From: Roseobacter sp.
Lineage (GTDB): Bacteria > Pseudomonadota > Alphaproteobacteria > Rhodobacterales > Rhodobacteraceae
DNA length: 64,000 nucleotides
Direction: 5' to 3'
NCBI GenBank assembly: GCA_002731875.1
Contig: PCCY01000021.1
Coordinates: forward strand, 584,048 to 648,047
Shown here: positions 10,727 to 20,545 of the stretch, piece after piece
Layout: each line of letters starts with the position of its first letter
How positions within the stretch are numbered: position 1 is the stretch's first letter
The notes under the pieces: generated by a model
Seen by the model: the letters and a program-made list of their open reading frames with translations, nothing else
Databases searched by the model: none
What the model was told of the DNA's origin: nothing
Translations under genes and position numbers: made by a program

Positions 10727-10837
10727 TGATTAACGTGGTATGTATTCGCCCGCTAAATTCGCTAAAGTTGTCGGGTTCACTGTCTCTTAATCTGCATTGT
10801 CTAAGGATCTGACAAAGTATTTTTGAGGAGCAGATGA

Positions 10838-12118
10838 ATGTTTTTGGCATGCCCCTCTACCGCGGACCTTTTAGCGACCCGACAAAACAGGGTACCGCGG
10901 TTGGTAATGGTTGTTGATGACAGTAAACTACAGCGTCGGATACTTGCCGCATACCTGACTGGCTGGGGCTTCGCGGTTGTAGAGGCCTCATCGGGCGATG
11001 ATGCGCTGGAAAAATGTCGCCATTGTGTACCCGACATGGTGCTGAGCGATTGGATGATGCCCGGTATTTCGGGGTTGGAGTTTTGCCGGGCTTTTCGCGC
11101 TCTGTCTCAGGACGAATACGGATATTTCATCCTGCTGACTTCCAAACACGAAAAAGCCGAGGTTGCGAAGGGGTTGGACAGCGGCGCGGATGATTTTTTG
11201 ACCAAACCTGTAGATCCGGATGAACTGCGTGCCAGACTCGCCGCGGGCGAGCGTATACTGGAGATGCAGCGGGAGCTTACTGAGAAAAACGAAATTATCT
11301 GGGACACGCTTGGAGAATTACAGCGTATTTATGATTCATTGGACCGGGACCTTATTGCGGCGGAAAAGTTGCAAAAATCCCTGATTAGTGACACTACCCG
11401 ACAGTTCGCTACCGGGCGCTTGTCGTTGATGTTACAATCAAGCGGCCATGTCGGTGGCGATTTGGTCGGATTCTTTCCAGTAGCCTCAGATAAGCTTGGT
11501 TTGTTTGCGATGGACGTTTCCGGACACGGCATCAGCTCCGCCCTAATGACAGCACGTCTTGCAGGGTATCTATCCGCTTCGGCTCCAGATCAGAATATAG
11601 CGCTGCACCGGAGCGACGATGGCAGCTATCGAATGAATCCCCCCGATGAGGTTATCGTAAAGATAAACGAACTGTTGCTGAGCGAAATGGAAACGGAGCA
11701 TTACCTGACGCTGTTGCTGGCGCAGATTGACCTCAACACCGGTAAAGCCATCATTTCGCAAGCCGGACACCCGCACCCGGTCGTGCAGCGAAAGGATGGC
11801 CGGATTGAACACTGCGGCACGGGTGGGTACCCGGTTGGACTGCTCGAAAACGCGACGTATGAGCAGTTTACAGTGCAGCTACACCCCGGTGACCGTTTGC
11901 TGATTCTGTCTGACGGCGTGACGGAATGTCCTGATAGTGACGGGAATATGTTGGTTGAAATCGGGTTGGATGACATGTTGTACGATCTTCATGACGTTGA
12001 AGGCCCTCGGATGTTTGATGTCATGTTGGAAAAGCTTGCCGATTTTTCGCGGAGCGAGAGTTTCCCGGACGATGTGTCGGGCATATTATTAGAATTTCAA
12101 GGAGCGCGGGAAATGTAG
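10838..12118 (+). CDS. Response regulator fused to PP2C-type (RsbU/SpoIIE) serine phosphatase
   Basis: 426 residues. An N-terminal receiver domain (about 20-140) has the acidic pair D27-D28 in VVDDS, phosphoacceptor D71 in VLSDWMMPG and the K in TKPVDP. A coiled linker (about 140-185, rich in E/K/L) leads to a PP2C-like phosphatase (about 190-425) with metal-ligand segments GGDLVGFF, AMDVSGHG and LSDGVTE. Such proteins dephosphorylate anti-anti-sigma factors in partner-switching stress control. No anti-sigma or STAS gene is in the window. GAGGAG lies 7 bases before ATG 10838; an ATG four bases earlier is in a frame that closes after 27 codons. Confidence 0.92.
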   Translation: MFLACPSTADLLATRQNRVPRLVMVVDDSKLQRRILAAYLTGWGFAVVEASSGDDALEKCRHCVPDMVLSDWMMPGISGLEFCRAFRALSQDEYGYFILLTSKHEKAEVAKGLDSGADDFLTKPVDPDELRARLAAGERILEMQRELTEKNEIIWDTLGELQRIYDSLDRDLIAAEKLQKSLISDTTRQFATGRLSLMLQSSGHVGGDLVGFFPVASDKLGLFAMDVSGHGISSALMTARLAGYLSASAPDQNIALHRSDDGSYRMNPPDEVIVKINELLLSEMETEHYLTLLLAQIDLNTGKAIISQAGHPHPVVQRKDGRIEHCGTGGYPVGLLENATYEQFTVQLHPGDRLLILSDGVTECPDSDGNMLVEIGLDDMLYDLHDVEGPRMFDVMLEKLADFSRSESFPDDVSGILLEFQGAREM

Positions 12119-12543
12119 CGCTTCAGAAAAAGCCTATCGCCGTCATTGCCAAGGCTTGCAAGCGCCTCTTGGGCCGAAAGCACAACGGTTGCATGGTCTG
12201 GTTCGGTTGGGTCAGCGATTTGGCGCACCGGATGTGCGACGTAGACATGGCATAGTTTCTCGGCCCACAGGTCATATTCAGGCATATATACAAAACGCCG
12301 GAAGGCACCCAACCTTCGAAGGCGCGAAATCGACCACCCAATTTCTTCACGGACTTCTCTGAACAGGGCCTGTTGAGGGGATTCACCGGGATCGATCCCG
12401 CCTCCGGGAAGTTGGACGTCAACCCGTGGTGACAATTGCGCAGTCATCAAAAACCGCTGTTTCAGCGGTAGGATAGCATAGGCCCCAGGGCGCAAGACAT
12501 AAGCTTTGCCTCGCAACGGTGGCTTCCCAATTCGCTGCAACAT
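12097..12543 (-). CDS. NUDIX hydrolase
   Basis: 148 residues with a complete NUDIX box at residues 48-70 (G-x5-E-x7-REV-R-EE-IG-W), so it should hydrolyse a nucleoside diphosphate linked to another moiety with Mg or Mn. Substrate is not predictable. GGGGG precedes the ATG at 12543. Its 3' end overlaps the convergent phosphatase gene by 22 bases, an unusually long tail-to-tail overlap, though both frames look intact. Confidence 0.87.
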   Translation of the reverse strand: MLQRIGKPPLRGKAYVLRPGAYAILPLKQRFLMTAQLSPRVDVQLPGGGIDPGESPQQALFREVREEIGWSISRLRRLGAFRRFVYMPEYDLWAEKLCHVYVAHPVRQIADPTEPDHATVVLSAQEALASLGNDGDRLFLKRYISRAP

Positions 12544-12621
12544 CTCTTACCCCCTTTTCGCGCGGCTTGTTGACCTTATATAGACGCGGTATGCCAACCG
12601 TCTGCCGGTAAGGAAAGTCCA

Positions 12622-13608
12622 ATGACTCAAGGAACCAAAATCGCGTGGGACGACACCGTCCTTCCCTTTCAACTTGACGCTGCCGATATTCGCGGCCGCG
12701 TTGCTCGTCTTGACGGCGTGTTGGAGGGCATCTTGCGTCAGCATGATTACCCCGAAAAGGTTGAGGCACTGGTCGCAGAAATGGCGCTGTTGACCGCCTT
12801 GATCGGCCAAACAATAAAGTTGCGCTGGAAATTGCAGCTACAGGTGCAATCGAAGGGACCGGTGCGAATGATTGCCACCGATTACTATGGCCCGTCAAAG
12901 GAAGGTGAGCCGGCGCGTATCCGTGCCTATGCCAGCTATGACGCGGATCGCATCACCGATGGTTCTGCGTTTGATCAGGTCGGCGAAGGCTATTTTGCTG
13001 TAATGATCGATCAGGGTGAAGGTATGACGCCATATCAGGGGATAACTCCGCTTACCGGCAAATCGCTTTCCGCGTGTGCCGAAGCGTATTTTGCGCAGTC
13101 TGAACAGCTGCCGACCCGGTTCCAACTGAGCTTTGGGAAATCCACCATGTCGGATGAGCACGAGCATTGGCGTGCAGGTGGTATCATGCTTCAGCACATG
13201 CCCAAAGCATCGCCTCTGGCCGCCAAAACCGAAGGAAGCGGAGACCTCGTCAGTGCCGACGATTTGCTGAACGGTGACGATCGTGAAAACTGGCGTCGCG
13301 TCAACCTGTTGCTCGACACGGTTGATGAGCTTGAATTGATCGGACCAACATTGCCGCCGACCGGCTTGTTGACGCGATTGTTTCACGAAGAATCGCCTCG
13401 GGTTTTCGACGCGCAGGCAATCCGTTTTGGCTGCACCTGTTCAGAGGACCGGGTAAGACAGAGTCTTTCGATCTATTCGGCGAAGGATATCAAAACGATG
13501 ACCACAGATGATGGTCGCGTTACGGCAGACTGTCAGTACTGTAGTGCGCACTATGATCTGGACCCCGAAACCGTCGGTTTTGAGGCCAAAAACTCTGACG
13601 AAGATTGA
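12622..13608 (+). CDS. hslO: Hsp33 redox-regulated molecular chaperone
   Basis: Cytoplasmic holdase activated by oxidation. 328 residues, somewhat longer than the E. coli protein. The C-terminal zinc centre is complete: C271-x-C273 and C304-xx-C307, with the same 30-residue spacing as in the characterised protein. The N-terminal domain carries the family pattern around ALLTALIGQTIKLRW. AAGGA stands 7 bases before ATG 12622. It heads a run (hslO, CoA-type NUDIX, cca) with overlapping or touching ends, consistent with one operon. Confidence 0.95.
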   Translation: MTQGTKIAWDDTVLPFQLDAADIRGRVARLDGVLEGILRQHDYPEKVEALVAEMALLTALIGQTIKLRWKLQLQVQSKGPVRMIATDYYGPSKEGEPARIRAYASYDADRITDGSAFDQVGEGYFAVMIDQGEGMTPYQGITPLTGKSLSACAEAYFAQSEQLPTRFQLSFGKSTMSDEHEHWRAGGIMLQHMPKASPLAAKTEGSGDLVSADDLLNGDDRENWRRVNLLLDTVDELELIGPTLPPTGLLTRLFHEESPRVFDAQAIRFGCTCSEDRVRQSLSIYSAKDIKTMTTDDGRVTADCQYCSAHYDLDPETVGFEAKNSDED

Positions 13609-13610
13609 TA

Positions 13611-14207
13611 GTGGAGCCTGAACATCTAGCGAATTTTCGGTCGGCGTTGGCACAAACCGGTGTCACGTCGTCCGATTTCGATCTTAACAAGGGTATCGAA
13701 CCCCCGGCTAATCGCAAATTGCGCCCTGCCGGGGTTCTTGCCCCGATCATATATAAAAATGGCCGATTGGAGCTAATCCTTACCAAACGGTCTTCGGCGC
13801 TACGACATCATCCGGGGCAGATTGCCTTTCCGGGGGGGAAGCAAGATGGTGATGATGTTGATGTGATCGCCGCCGCCCTACGCGAAGCCCGCGAGGAAAT
13901 TGGACTGCCGACCGAATTGGTCGAGGTGCTGGGCACGCTGCCCGCGCACGAAACCGTGACGAATTTCAAGGTCACGCCCGTTATTGCCTTTGTGAAAGAC
14001 AAATTCGATATCATTCCCGAGCCCGGTGAGGTTGACGAAGTGTTTACCGTGCCTTTGGACCACGTGTTGAATGCTGACAATTATCTGATTCAATCGCGGC
14101 GCTGGCAGGGACAGATGCGGCATTATTACGTTGTCCCTTACGGTCCCTATTACATTTGGGGCGCAACCGCGCGTATGCTGCGGGCATGGACCGAACGAAT
14201 GAACTGA
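13611..14207 (+). CDS. CoA pyrophosphatase (NUDIX, UPF0035/NudL type)
   Basis: 198 residues from GTG 13611; a TTG at 13605 that overlaps the hslO stop is the alternative start and neither has a strong ribosome site. The extended CoA signature LTKRSSALRHHPGQIAFPGG precedes the NUDIX box GGKQDGDDVDVIAAALREAR...EEIG, the combination that separates CoA/acyl-CoA pyrophosphatases from other NUDIX enzymes. It overlaps the following cca gene by 22 bases. Confidence 0.9.
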   Translation: MEPEHLANFRSALAQTGVTSSDFDLNKGIEPPANRKLRPAGVLAPIIYKNGRLELILTKRSSALRHHPGQIAFPGGKQDGDDVDVIAAALREAREEIGLPTELVEVLGTLPAHETVTNFKVTPVIAFVKDKFDIIPEPGEVDEVFTVPLDHVLNADNYLIQSRRWQGQMRHYYVVPYGPYYIWGATARMLRAWTERMN

Positions 14208-15370
14208 CCCTTCCCGCCAGTACAAGCTGGCTTGCCGATGCAGATGCCCAAGCTGTTTGCGATGCGATTCGGCAGGGAGGGCATAACATCTACTTTGTCG
14301 GTGGGTGTGTTAGGAATGCGATCCTGGGGCTACCCGACAGTGACGTCGACATGTCCACTGACGCTATACCCGAAAAGGTAATGGATCTAGCAAAGGACGC
14401 TGGGCTCAAGGCCGTGCCCACAGGTATTGAACACGGCACTGTGACGATTGTGAGCGGTGGTAAGGGGTTCGAGGTCACGACCTTTCGCCGCGATGTGGAA
14501 ACCGATGGTCGTCGTGCGGTTGTCGCATTTTCTGACAGTATGCGTGAAGATGCATTGCGGCGCGATTTTACAATGAACGCGCTTTACGCTGATGCCAGGG
14601 GTCGCGTTATCGACCCACTAGGTGGGTTACCCGATCTACTTGCGCGTCATGTGCGGTTCATTGACGATCCCCAGGCACGTATCCGCGAAGACTATTTACG
14701 GATACTGCGGTATTTTCGATTTTCTGCTTGGTACGCAGACCCCCATGCCGGTTTTGAACCAGAGGCATTGGCGGCGATCGCGTCAAATATAACCGGGTTA
14801 GAGACACTTTCCGCAGAGCGTATCGGTGCCGAGGTGAAAAAGCTGCTGGCAGCGCCTGATCCAGCCCCCGCACTCGCCGTCATGCGCCAGATCGGGGTAC
14901 TGAACACCATACTTCCTGGATCGGATGACACGTGGTCAAGCATGGTGGTACATTTTGAAACACTGCTGGACGCCCCCCCGGATTGGCGGCTACGGTTGGC
15001 AGCCATAGGCGGGGCGGATGTCGCGCACCGTCTTCGCTTAGCCAAAGTAGACGCAAAGCATCTTGAGCTGCTGAAAGAATCCGCTTTTGGGTCACAAGCC
15101 ATTGCCGAGGTGGCCTACCGCCATGGTTCCGATGTCGCGAGGGCAGTGGTGATATTGCGGGCATGTATGTCAGAGCAACCGCCCAGTTTAGCCGTGTTAG
15201 AGAGTATTCGTGAGGGAGCGGAAGCGCGGTTTCCTATTCGTGCTGTCGATCTGATGCCGCAGTATAGCGGTGCGGATCTTGGTCAACGACTGGCCTATCT
15301 AGAAAGGTTTTGGATAGATTCCGGGTTTAAGGCCGCACGCGACGCGCTACTAAGGCTGCCTGAACCCTAA
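14186..15370 (+). CDS. cca: CCA-adding tRNA nucleotidyltransferase
   Basis: Adds or repairs the 3' CCA end of tRNA (poly(A)-polymerase/CCA-enzyme class II). 394 residues. The nucleotidyltransferase signature GGCVRNAILG is followed by the metal-binding aspartates D53 and D55 in SDVDMS; the RRDFTMNAL and flexible-loop region, then the RNA-binding ERIGAEVKKLL segment are intact. ATG 14186 is chosen from homology of the start; it lies inside the end of the NUDIX frame. In this lineage it is the only visible tRNA CCA enzyme, so probably essential. Confidence 0.93.
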   Translation: MDRTNELTLPASTSWLADADAQAVCDAIRQGGHNIYFVGGCVRNAILGLPDSDVDMSTDAIPEKVMDLAKDAGLKAVPTGIEHGTVTIVSGGKGFEVTTFRRDVETDGRRAVVAFSDSMREDALRRDFTMNALYADARGRVIDPLGGLPDLLARHVRFIDDPQARIREDYLRILRYFRFSAWYADPHAGFEPEALAAIASNITGLETLSAERIGAEVKKLLAAPDPAPALAVMRQIGVLNTILPGSDDTWSSMVVHFETLLDAPPDWRLRLAAIGGADVAHRLRLAKVDAKHLELLKESAFGSQAIAEVAYRHGSDVARAVVILRACMSEQPPSLAVLESIREGAEARFPIRAVDLMPQYSGADLGQRLAYLERFWIDSGFKAARDALLRLPEP

Positions 15371-15378
15371 ACCGTAAG

Positions 15379-15408
15379 TTGTTATCCGGGTGTAAAGCTC
15401 TCTATAAT
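15379..15408 (+). promoter_or_regulatory. Sigma-70-like promoter for the ABC transporter pair
   Basis: TTGTTA at 15379-15384 and a consensus TATAAT at 15403-15408 are separated by 18 bases, placing transcription start about 25 bases before the first ABC gene. It sits in the 68-base gap after cca. Confidence 0.6.
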
Positions 15409-15438
15409 GGCGCTTTCAATCCTTTACACTAGGTGCTT

Positions 15439-17274
15439 ATGTTTCGATTTTTCGAAAATCTAGTAGATCCGTATGTGGAATACACCCAGCAAGACGCGCC
15501 GCCTAAGAAGCTTTGGCCGTTTTTTCGCGTGTATAGTGCACCATTTAAAAAGGTATTCATTCTGACAGCAATTATGTCAGTTGCCGTAGCAGCGATTGAA
15601 ATCGGGTTAATCTATTACATGGGTCGGCTGGTCGATTTGCTTAACGGTTCCCCCGCAGAGGTGTGGCGGCTATATGGCATGGAGTTCACTCTCGTGGCGT
15701 TTGGGGTCTTGTTCCTGCGACCGGTTGTGCTCGCGCTGGATGTACTGCTGTTGAATAACGCGGTGTTGCCAAACTATGGAGCGTTGTTTCGGTGGCGGAC
15801 GCATCGGCAGGTTTTGCGTCAGTCAGTTGGGTGGTTCGAGGATGATTTTGCCGGACGTATTGCAAACCGTATCATGCAGACTCCTCCCGCTGCGGGGGAT
15901 GTGGTGTTTCAGGTTTTCGATGCCATTTCCTATTCCTTGGCATATTTGATCGGGGCCGCGATACTGCTCGCTACTGCTGATTGGCAGCTTATGCTGCCTC
16001 TTTTGCTATGGTTTGGATTATATGCCGCGTTGACCCGCTGGACCGTGCTGAAGGTAGCCGTCGCCTCAAAAGCGTCTTCCGACGCGCGGTCGCTGGTCAC
16101 GGGTCGGGTGGTAGATACCTACACCAATATCCATTCGGTCAAGATGTTTGCCCACCATGATCGCGAAATGGAACACGCAAAGTCGGCGATCGAAAATGCC
16201 AGAGTGACATTTCAAAATGAAATGCGGATTTTCACGGTGATGGACGTGTGCCTGGTGACGCTGAATGGTTTCCTGATTGTCGGTATCGTAGGGTGGGCGT
16301 TCTTTTTGTGGTCCACCGGATTGGTGACGGTCGGTGCCGTGACAGCCGCGACAGCGCTGGCGTTGCGGTTAAATTCAATGACGGCTTGGATCATGTGGGC
16401 GCTGTCGACCTTCTTTCAGCAGCTTGGTGTCGTTGCCGAGGGGCTGGAAACCATTGCACAGCCGATAACCCTTGTGGATCCGCACGATGCCAAGCCATTG
16501 AAGCTGACGGACGGGCGTATTGAATTACGCGGGCTTACCCACCACTACGGGCGCGGTTCCGGCGGGCTGGACAATGTCGACATCACCGTTCAGCCGGGCG
16601 AGAAAATCGGTTTGATCGGGCGATCAGGCGCGGGAAAATCGACCCTAGTCAAGCTGCTTTTGCGGTTTTACGATCCTGAAGGCGGGTGTATCATGATTGA
16701 TGGGCAGGATATCACCAAGGTTCGCCAGGACAGTTTGCGTAAAACCATCGGAATGGTTCAACAAGACAATTCATTGTTGCACCGTTCAATCCTTGAAAAC
16801 ATCCTTTATGGACGCCCATCCGCTTCCTTGGCAGAGGTAATTGCGGCTGCGAGACAGGCGCAAGCACATGATTTCATCACCGAACTGGCTGATGATGAAG
16901 GGCGGTCCGGCTATAATGCCCAGGTGGGGGAACGTGGTGTCAAACTTTCGGGTGGGCAGCGCCAGCGCATCGCATTGGCGCGCGTAATCCTCAAGGACGC
17001 GCCGATATTGGTTCTGGACGAGGCCACCAGTGCGTTGGACAGCGAGGTCGAAGCCGCAATCCAGCAAACTCTGTATGGGATGATGGAGGGCAAGACCGTT
17101 ATAGCCATTGCACACCGCTTGTCCACCATCGCTGCGATGGACCGCATTTTGGTGATGGACAACGGGCGCATCGTCGAACAAGGCACCCACGAAGTGCTTT
17201 TGGCTAAGGGCGGGCTATATGCTGATCTTTGGGGTCGCCAATCTGGCGGGTTTTTAAAGACTGACGAGGCGTGA
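15439..17274 (+). CDS. ABC-type exporter half-transporter, permease fused to ATPase (first of pair)
   Basis: 611 residues. Six predicted membrane segments in the first about 320 residues, then an ATPase domain with Walker A GRSGAGKS near 394-401, signature LSGGQRQR near 505 and Walker B ILVLDEATSALDS near 520. Half-transporters of this architecture work as dimers and move lipids, drugs or peptides outward. The second gene follows with a two-base gap and is a paralogue of the same layout, so a heterodimer is likely. ATG 15439 is preferred over GTG 15433. The substrate cannot be inferred; neighbours (cca, RNA methyltransferase) give no hint. Confidence 0.92.
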   Translation: MFRFFENLVDPYVEYTQQDAPPKKLWPFFRVYSAPFKKVFILTAIMSVAVAAIEIGLIYYMGRLVDLLNGSPAEVWRLYGMEFTLVAFGVLFLRPVVLALDVLLLNNAVLPNYGALFRWRTHRQVLRQSVGWFEDDFAGRIANRIMQTPPAAGDVVFQVFDAISYSLAYLIGAAILLATADWQLMLPLLLWFGLYAALTRWTVLKVAVASKASSDARSLVTGRVVDTYTNIHSVKMFAHHDREMEHAKSAIENARVTFQNEMRIFTVMDVCLVTLNGFLIVGIVGWAFFLWSTGLVTVGAVTAATALALRLNSMTAWIMWALSTFFQQLGVVAEGLETIAQPITLVDPHDAKPLKLTDGRIELRGLTHHYGRGSGGLDNVDITVQPGEKIGLIGRSGAGKSTLVKLLLRFYDPEGGCIMIDGQDITKVRQDSLRKTIGMVQQDNSLLHRSILENILYGRPSASLAEVIAAARQAQAHDFITELADDEGRSGYNAQVGERGVKLSGGQRQRIALARVILKDAPILVLDEATSALDSEVEAAIQQTLYGMMEGKTVIAIAHRLSTIAAMDRILVMDNGRIVEQGTHEVLLAKGGLYADLWGRQSGGFLKTDEA

Positions 17275-17276
17275 AT

Positions 17277-19106
17277 ATGAGGCATATCCGATGGATCGAT
17301 CCGTTTGCACCTGCGCACGGTGCCCCTCCGCGCACTGTCATGCCGTTCTTTCGCTGGGCGCTGAAAGGGTGCGGATGGGCTTTGGCAGTCGGCAGCATTC
17401 TGTCGATCGGTGCCGGCGTGATCGAGGTAATGGCGGCGCTGGTTCTAGGCTGGGTCGTGGATGCCGCGCTATCGACGCAGCCCCAATCGGTATTCGGCGA
17501 CAATGTGGGTCTAATGCTCGCCAGCCTCGGGTTTTTCCTGATCTTGCGGCCACTGCTGTTCGGGATCAGTTCCTATATGCAATCGGTCGTGGTGGTCCCG
17601 AACGTGTTCAATATCGTTCTGTCGCGTCTGCATCGGTATACCCTGGGACAGGCCGTCACATTTTTTGACAATGATTTCGCAGGGCGTATTTCACAAAAAG
17701 AAATGCAGACCAGCCGTGCCCTGACGGACGTCGTGGCAGAGATGATCCATACGGTGTTGTTTGCAGCGGCGTCGTTTGTCGGGGCCGTAATGCTGTTGGG
17801 AACAGTGAACTGGCGCATCGCCATCGGTCTATTGCTATGGATGGTCGGATACATCGTTCTGATCCGTCATTTCATGCCTCGCGTCCGAAAGCATTCTCGG
17901 GTGCGGGCAGGGGCACGCGCGATGGTAACGGGACAGGTCGTTGATACGATCACAAATATCAAGACTGTTAAACTGTTCGCACATTCTGAATTTGAGGACC
18001 GGGCCGCACTGGGTGCCATGCAGAAATTTTTGGATGCAAGCCTGGATTTTGGCCAGGTTAGTGTCTTGTTTCGGTTTTGGCTGATGGCCATCGCCGGGTT
18101 ATTACCGGTGTTGTTAGTAGGGGGCGCGCTTTGGTATTGGTCGCTTGGGTCGGTGACCGCAGGCGACATTGCTGCCACGGGGGCGGTGTCTTTGCGTTTG
18201 GCGCAGATGACAGGTTGGGTCAGTTTTACACTGATGGCGCTCTACGCGAACATGGGCGAGGTCGAAGACGGTATCTGGACGCTGACTCCGCCACAACAGC
18301 TTCGCGATGTGGAAGGAGCGCAGGATCTTGTTGTCGATCGCGGGGCGGTTGCAATGGATGGTTTGCAGTTTACCTATGGACATGAGAGCGGGGGGGTCGA
18401 AGACGTTTCCCTATCTATAAAACCCGGTGAAAAGCTGGGTATCGTAGGTGCGTCGGGGGCGGGTAAATCCACGCTCGTATCCTTGCTTTTGCGTCTCTAT
18501 ACCTTGGAAAAGGGACAGATTTTGATTGATGGCCAAGACATCTCGGACATCACCCAAGAAAGCTTGCGGCGTCAGATCGGCATGGTGACCCAGGAAACCG
18601 CGATGTTCAATCGGTCGGCGCTCGACAACATCCGCTATGGCAAGCCTGATGCCAGCGTAGACGAGGTGATTGAGGCCGCCATGCAAGCCGAAGCACACGA
18701 ATTTATTCAAAACATGCACGACCACAAGGGTCGCCAGGGATACGATGCACATCTGGGAGAGCGTGGCGTCAAGCTTTCGGGTGGGCAACGTCAGCGCATT
18801 GCCTTGGCCCGCGCGATCCTGAAAGATGCCCCGATTTTAATCTTGGACGAAGCGACAAGCGCCCTGGACAGTGAGGTTGAGGCGGCCATCCAGACTGCTC
18901 TTGACCGTGTGATGGAGGGAAAGACAGTATTAGCCATTGCGCACCGACTATCGACATTGACCCAGATGGACCGGATCGCGGTAATGGATGCCGGGCGTAT
19001 CGTCGAGATCGGTACTCATGAGGCTTTACTGTCCCAGGACGGGCTATATGCGCGGTATTGGCAAAGGCAATCAGGCGGATTCCTGGATCTGGAGGCCGCA
19101 GAATAG
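17277..19106 (+). CDS. ABC-type exporter half-transporter, permease fused to ATPase (second of pair)
   Basis: 609 residues with the same order of domains as the preceding gene: membrane domain (about 40-320), Walker A GASGAGKS near 391, LSGGQRQR, Walker B ILILDEATSALDS and the H-loop AIAHRLSTL. Both members keep the catalytic glutamate after Walker B (DEAT), so the presumed heterodimer would have two hydrolytic sites. ATG 17277 has AGG 7 bases upstream; the GTG at 17271 overlapping the previous stop is an alternative. Confidence 0.92.
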   Translation: MRHIRWIDPFAPAHGAPPRTVMPFFRWALKGCGWALAVGSILSIGAGVIEVMAALVLGWVVDAALSTQPQSVFGDNVGLMLASLGFFLILRPLLFGISSYMQSVVVVPNVFNIVLSRLHRYTLGQAVTFFDNDFAGRISQKEMQTSRALTDVVAEMIHTVLFAAASFVGAVMLLGTVNWRIAIGLLLWMVGYIVLIRHFMPRVRKHSRVRAGARAMVTGQVVDTITNIKTVKLFAHSEFEDRAALGAMQKFLDASLDFGQVSVLFRFWLMAIAGLLPVLLVGGALWYWSLGSVTAGDIAATGAVSLRLAQMTGWVSFTLMALYANMGEVEDGIWTLTPPQQLRDVEGAQDLVVDRGAVAMDGLQFTYGHESGGVEDVSLSIKPGEKLGIVGASGAGKSTLVSLLLRLYTLEKGQILIDGQDISDITQESLRRQIGMVTQETAMFNRSALDNIRYGKPDASVDEVIEAAMQAEAHEFIQNMHDHKGRQGYDAHLGERGVKLSGGQRQRIALARAILKDAPILILDEATSALDSEVEAAIQTALDRVMEGKTVLAIAHRLSTLTQMDRIAVMDAGRIVEIGTHEALLSQDGLYARYWQRQSGGFLDLEAAE

Positions 19107-19145
19107 GGGCTTTTGCTGCTTCTAACTTCGCGGTATGCGCAAGGC

Positions 19146-20384
19146 ATGACAGAATATAAAATCCTGCGACTTGGACATCTGGGCGACGGCATTGCCGCGG
19201 GCCCGTTTTTTGCACCTATGACCCTTCCGGGCGAAACGGTGACCGGCACACCTGAGGGTCAAACACTGACCGATATTCGTATCGTTACGCCATCAGCCGA
19301 CCGCGTTACTGCGCCCTGTCGACATTTCAAAGCGTGCGGCGGCTGTCAGCTGCAACACGGATCAGATGGTTTGGTCGCTGACTTCAAGCTTGATGTGGTC
19401 AAATCATCACTTGATGCACACGGCATAGAGACTGTTTTCCGACCTATCCAGACTTCACCCGCACAATCACGCCGCCGCGCGACATTCGCCGCAAAACGGA
19501 CGAAAAAAGGTGCAATGGCCGGTTTTCATGCGCGCGGATCGGATACCGTACTGGAAATACCGGGCTGCCAACTTCTTGACCCCATAGTGATGAGCGCATT
19601 GCCCATTGCCGAAAAGCTGGCCGTTATGGGGACAAGCCGCAAAGCTGCGTTGGCCGTGACTGTAACCGCTTCGCCTGCGGGGCTGGATATCTCGGTTCAA
19701 AACGGGAAATCATTGGATGGTCCCCTGCGGCAGGAATTGGCGATCCTGTGCGACACGCTTGGCCTGGCACGCCTGACCTGGGACGGCGAAGTCGTCGCGG
19801 TGCGTACACCACCGATACAACGTTTCGGGACCGCAAAGGTGACGCCGCCGCCGGGTGCGTTCTTGCAAGCGACACCCCATGGCGAAGCGTCGTTGGTGGA
19901 GGCCGTAAACGAAGCAGTTGGTGAAGCGCGGCATGTCATGGATCTTTTCGCGGGCTGTGGCACGTTCAGCCTGCCGCTGGCCCAGAAATCCGAGGTACAC
20001 GCGATTGAAGGTGACGCCGCAATGACCGCGGCGCTGGATCAGGGATGGCGCATGTCCAAAGGCCTCAAGCCTGTCACCACCGAAACGCGCGATCTTTTTC
20101 GCCGCCCTTTGCTGCCGGATGAAATGAGCAAGATCGATGCTGTCGTGCTAGACCCGCCGCGCGCCGGAGCCGAAGCGCAGGTGGCCGAGATTGCCAAAGC
20201 CATGCCGCCGGTCGTCGCTTATGTATCGTGCAACCCGGTGACATTTTCCCGCGACGCTGCGACCCTTGTCTCGGCTGGGTATTCATTGGACTGGATACAG
20301 GTGGTGGATCAGTTCCGTTGGTCTTCACACGTTGAACTTGTCGCCCGGTTTACCGCGCCCGAAGTTGCGCGAAAACGCCGATAA
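19146..20384 (+). CDS. RumA/TrmA-type 23S rRNA (uracil-5-)-methyltransferase
   Basis: SAM-dependent m5U RNA methyltransferase with an iron-sulfur cluster. 412 residues: a TRAM-like N-terminal beta domain, cluster ligands C58-x5-C64-xx-C67 plus C141, SAM motif VMDLFAGCGTFSLPLA, DPPRAG and the catalytic nucleophile in VSCNPVTFSRD near residue 362. These ligands match RumA (RlmD) spacing, so U1939 of 23S rRNA is the likely target, but the exact site is an inference. The start is uncertain: ATG 19146 gives the family N-terminus but its ribosome site is poor; TTG 19113 is open upstream. Confidence 0.88.
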   Translation: MTEYKILRLGHLGDGIAAGPFFAPMTLPGETVTGTPEGQTLTDIRIVTPSADRVTAPCRHFKACGGCQLQHGSDGLVADFKLDVVKSSLDAHGIETVFRPIQTSPAQSRRRATFAAKRTKKGAMAGFHARGSDTVLEIPGCQLLDPIVMSALPIAEKLAVMGTSRKAALAVTVTASPAGLDISVQNGKSLDGPLRQELAILCDTLGLARLTWDGEVVAVRTPPIQRFGTAKVTPPPGAFLQATPHGEASLVEAVNEAVGEARHVMDLFAGCGTFSLPLAQKSEVHAIEGDAAMTAALDQGWRMSKGLKPVTTETRDLFRRPLLPDEMSKIDAVVLDPPRAGAEAQVAEIAKAMPPVVAYVSCNPVTFSRDAATLVSAGYSLDWIQVVDQFRWSSHVELVARFTAPEVARKRR

Positions 20385-20545
20385 GCTTTCAGCGGCTCCT
20401 ATGATCTTCTGCGCAGGACGGGTTGTCGGGATGCAATAGGTCGATAATTTTTCCTGGTAACACGTTTTTGACCACAGGATTTTATGGTACATGTTAGGGC
20501 ATCTAATAACGGCCAAAAGGCCAGGGGCACTGGGGCAGTCATAGC

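Noticed and set aside
10834-10917. ATG four bases before the response-regulator start
   Set aside because: It opens a different frame that closes after 27 codons; the receiver domain needs the ATG at 10838.
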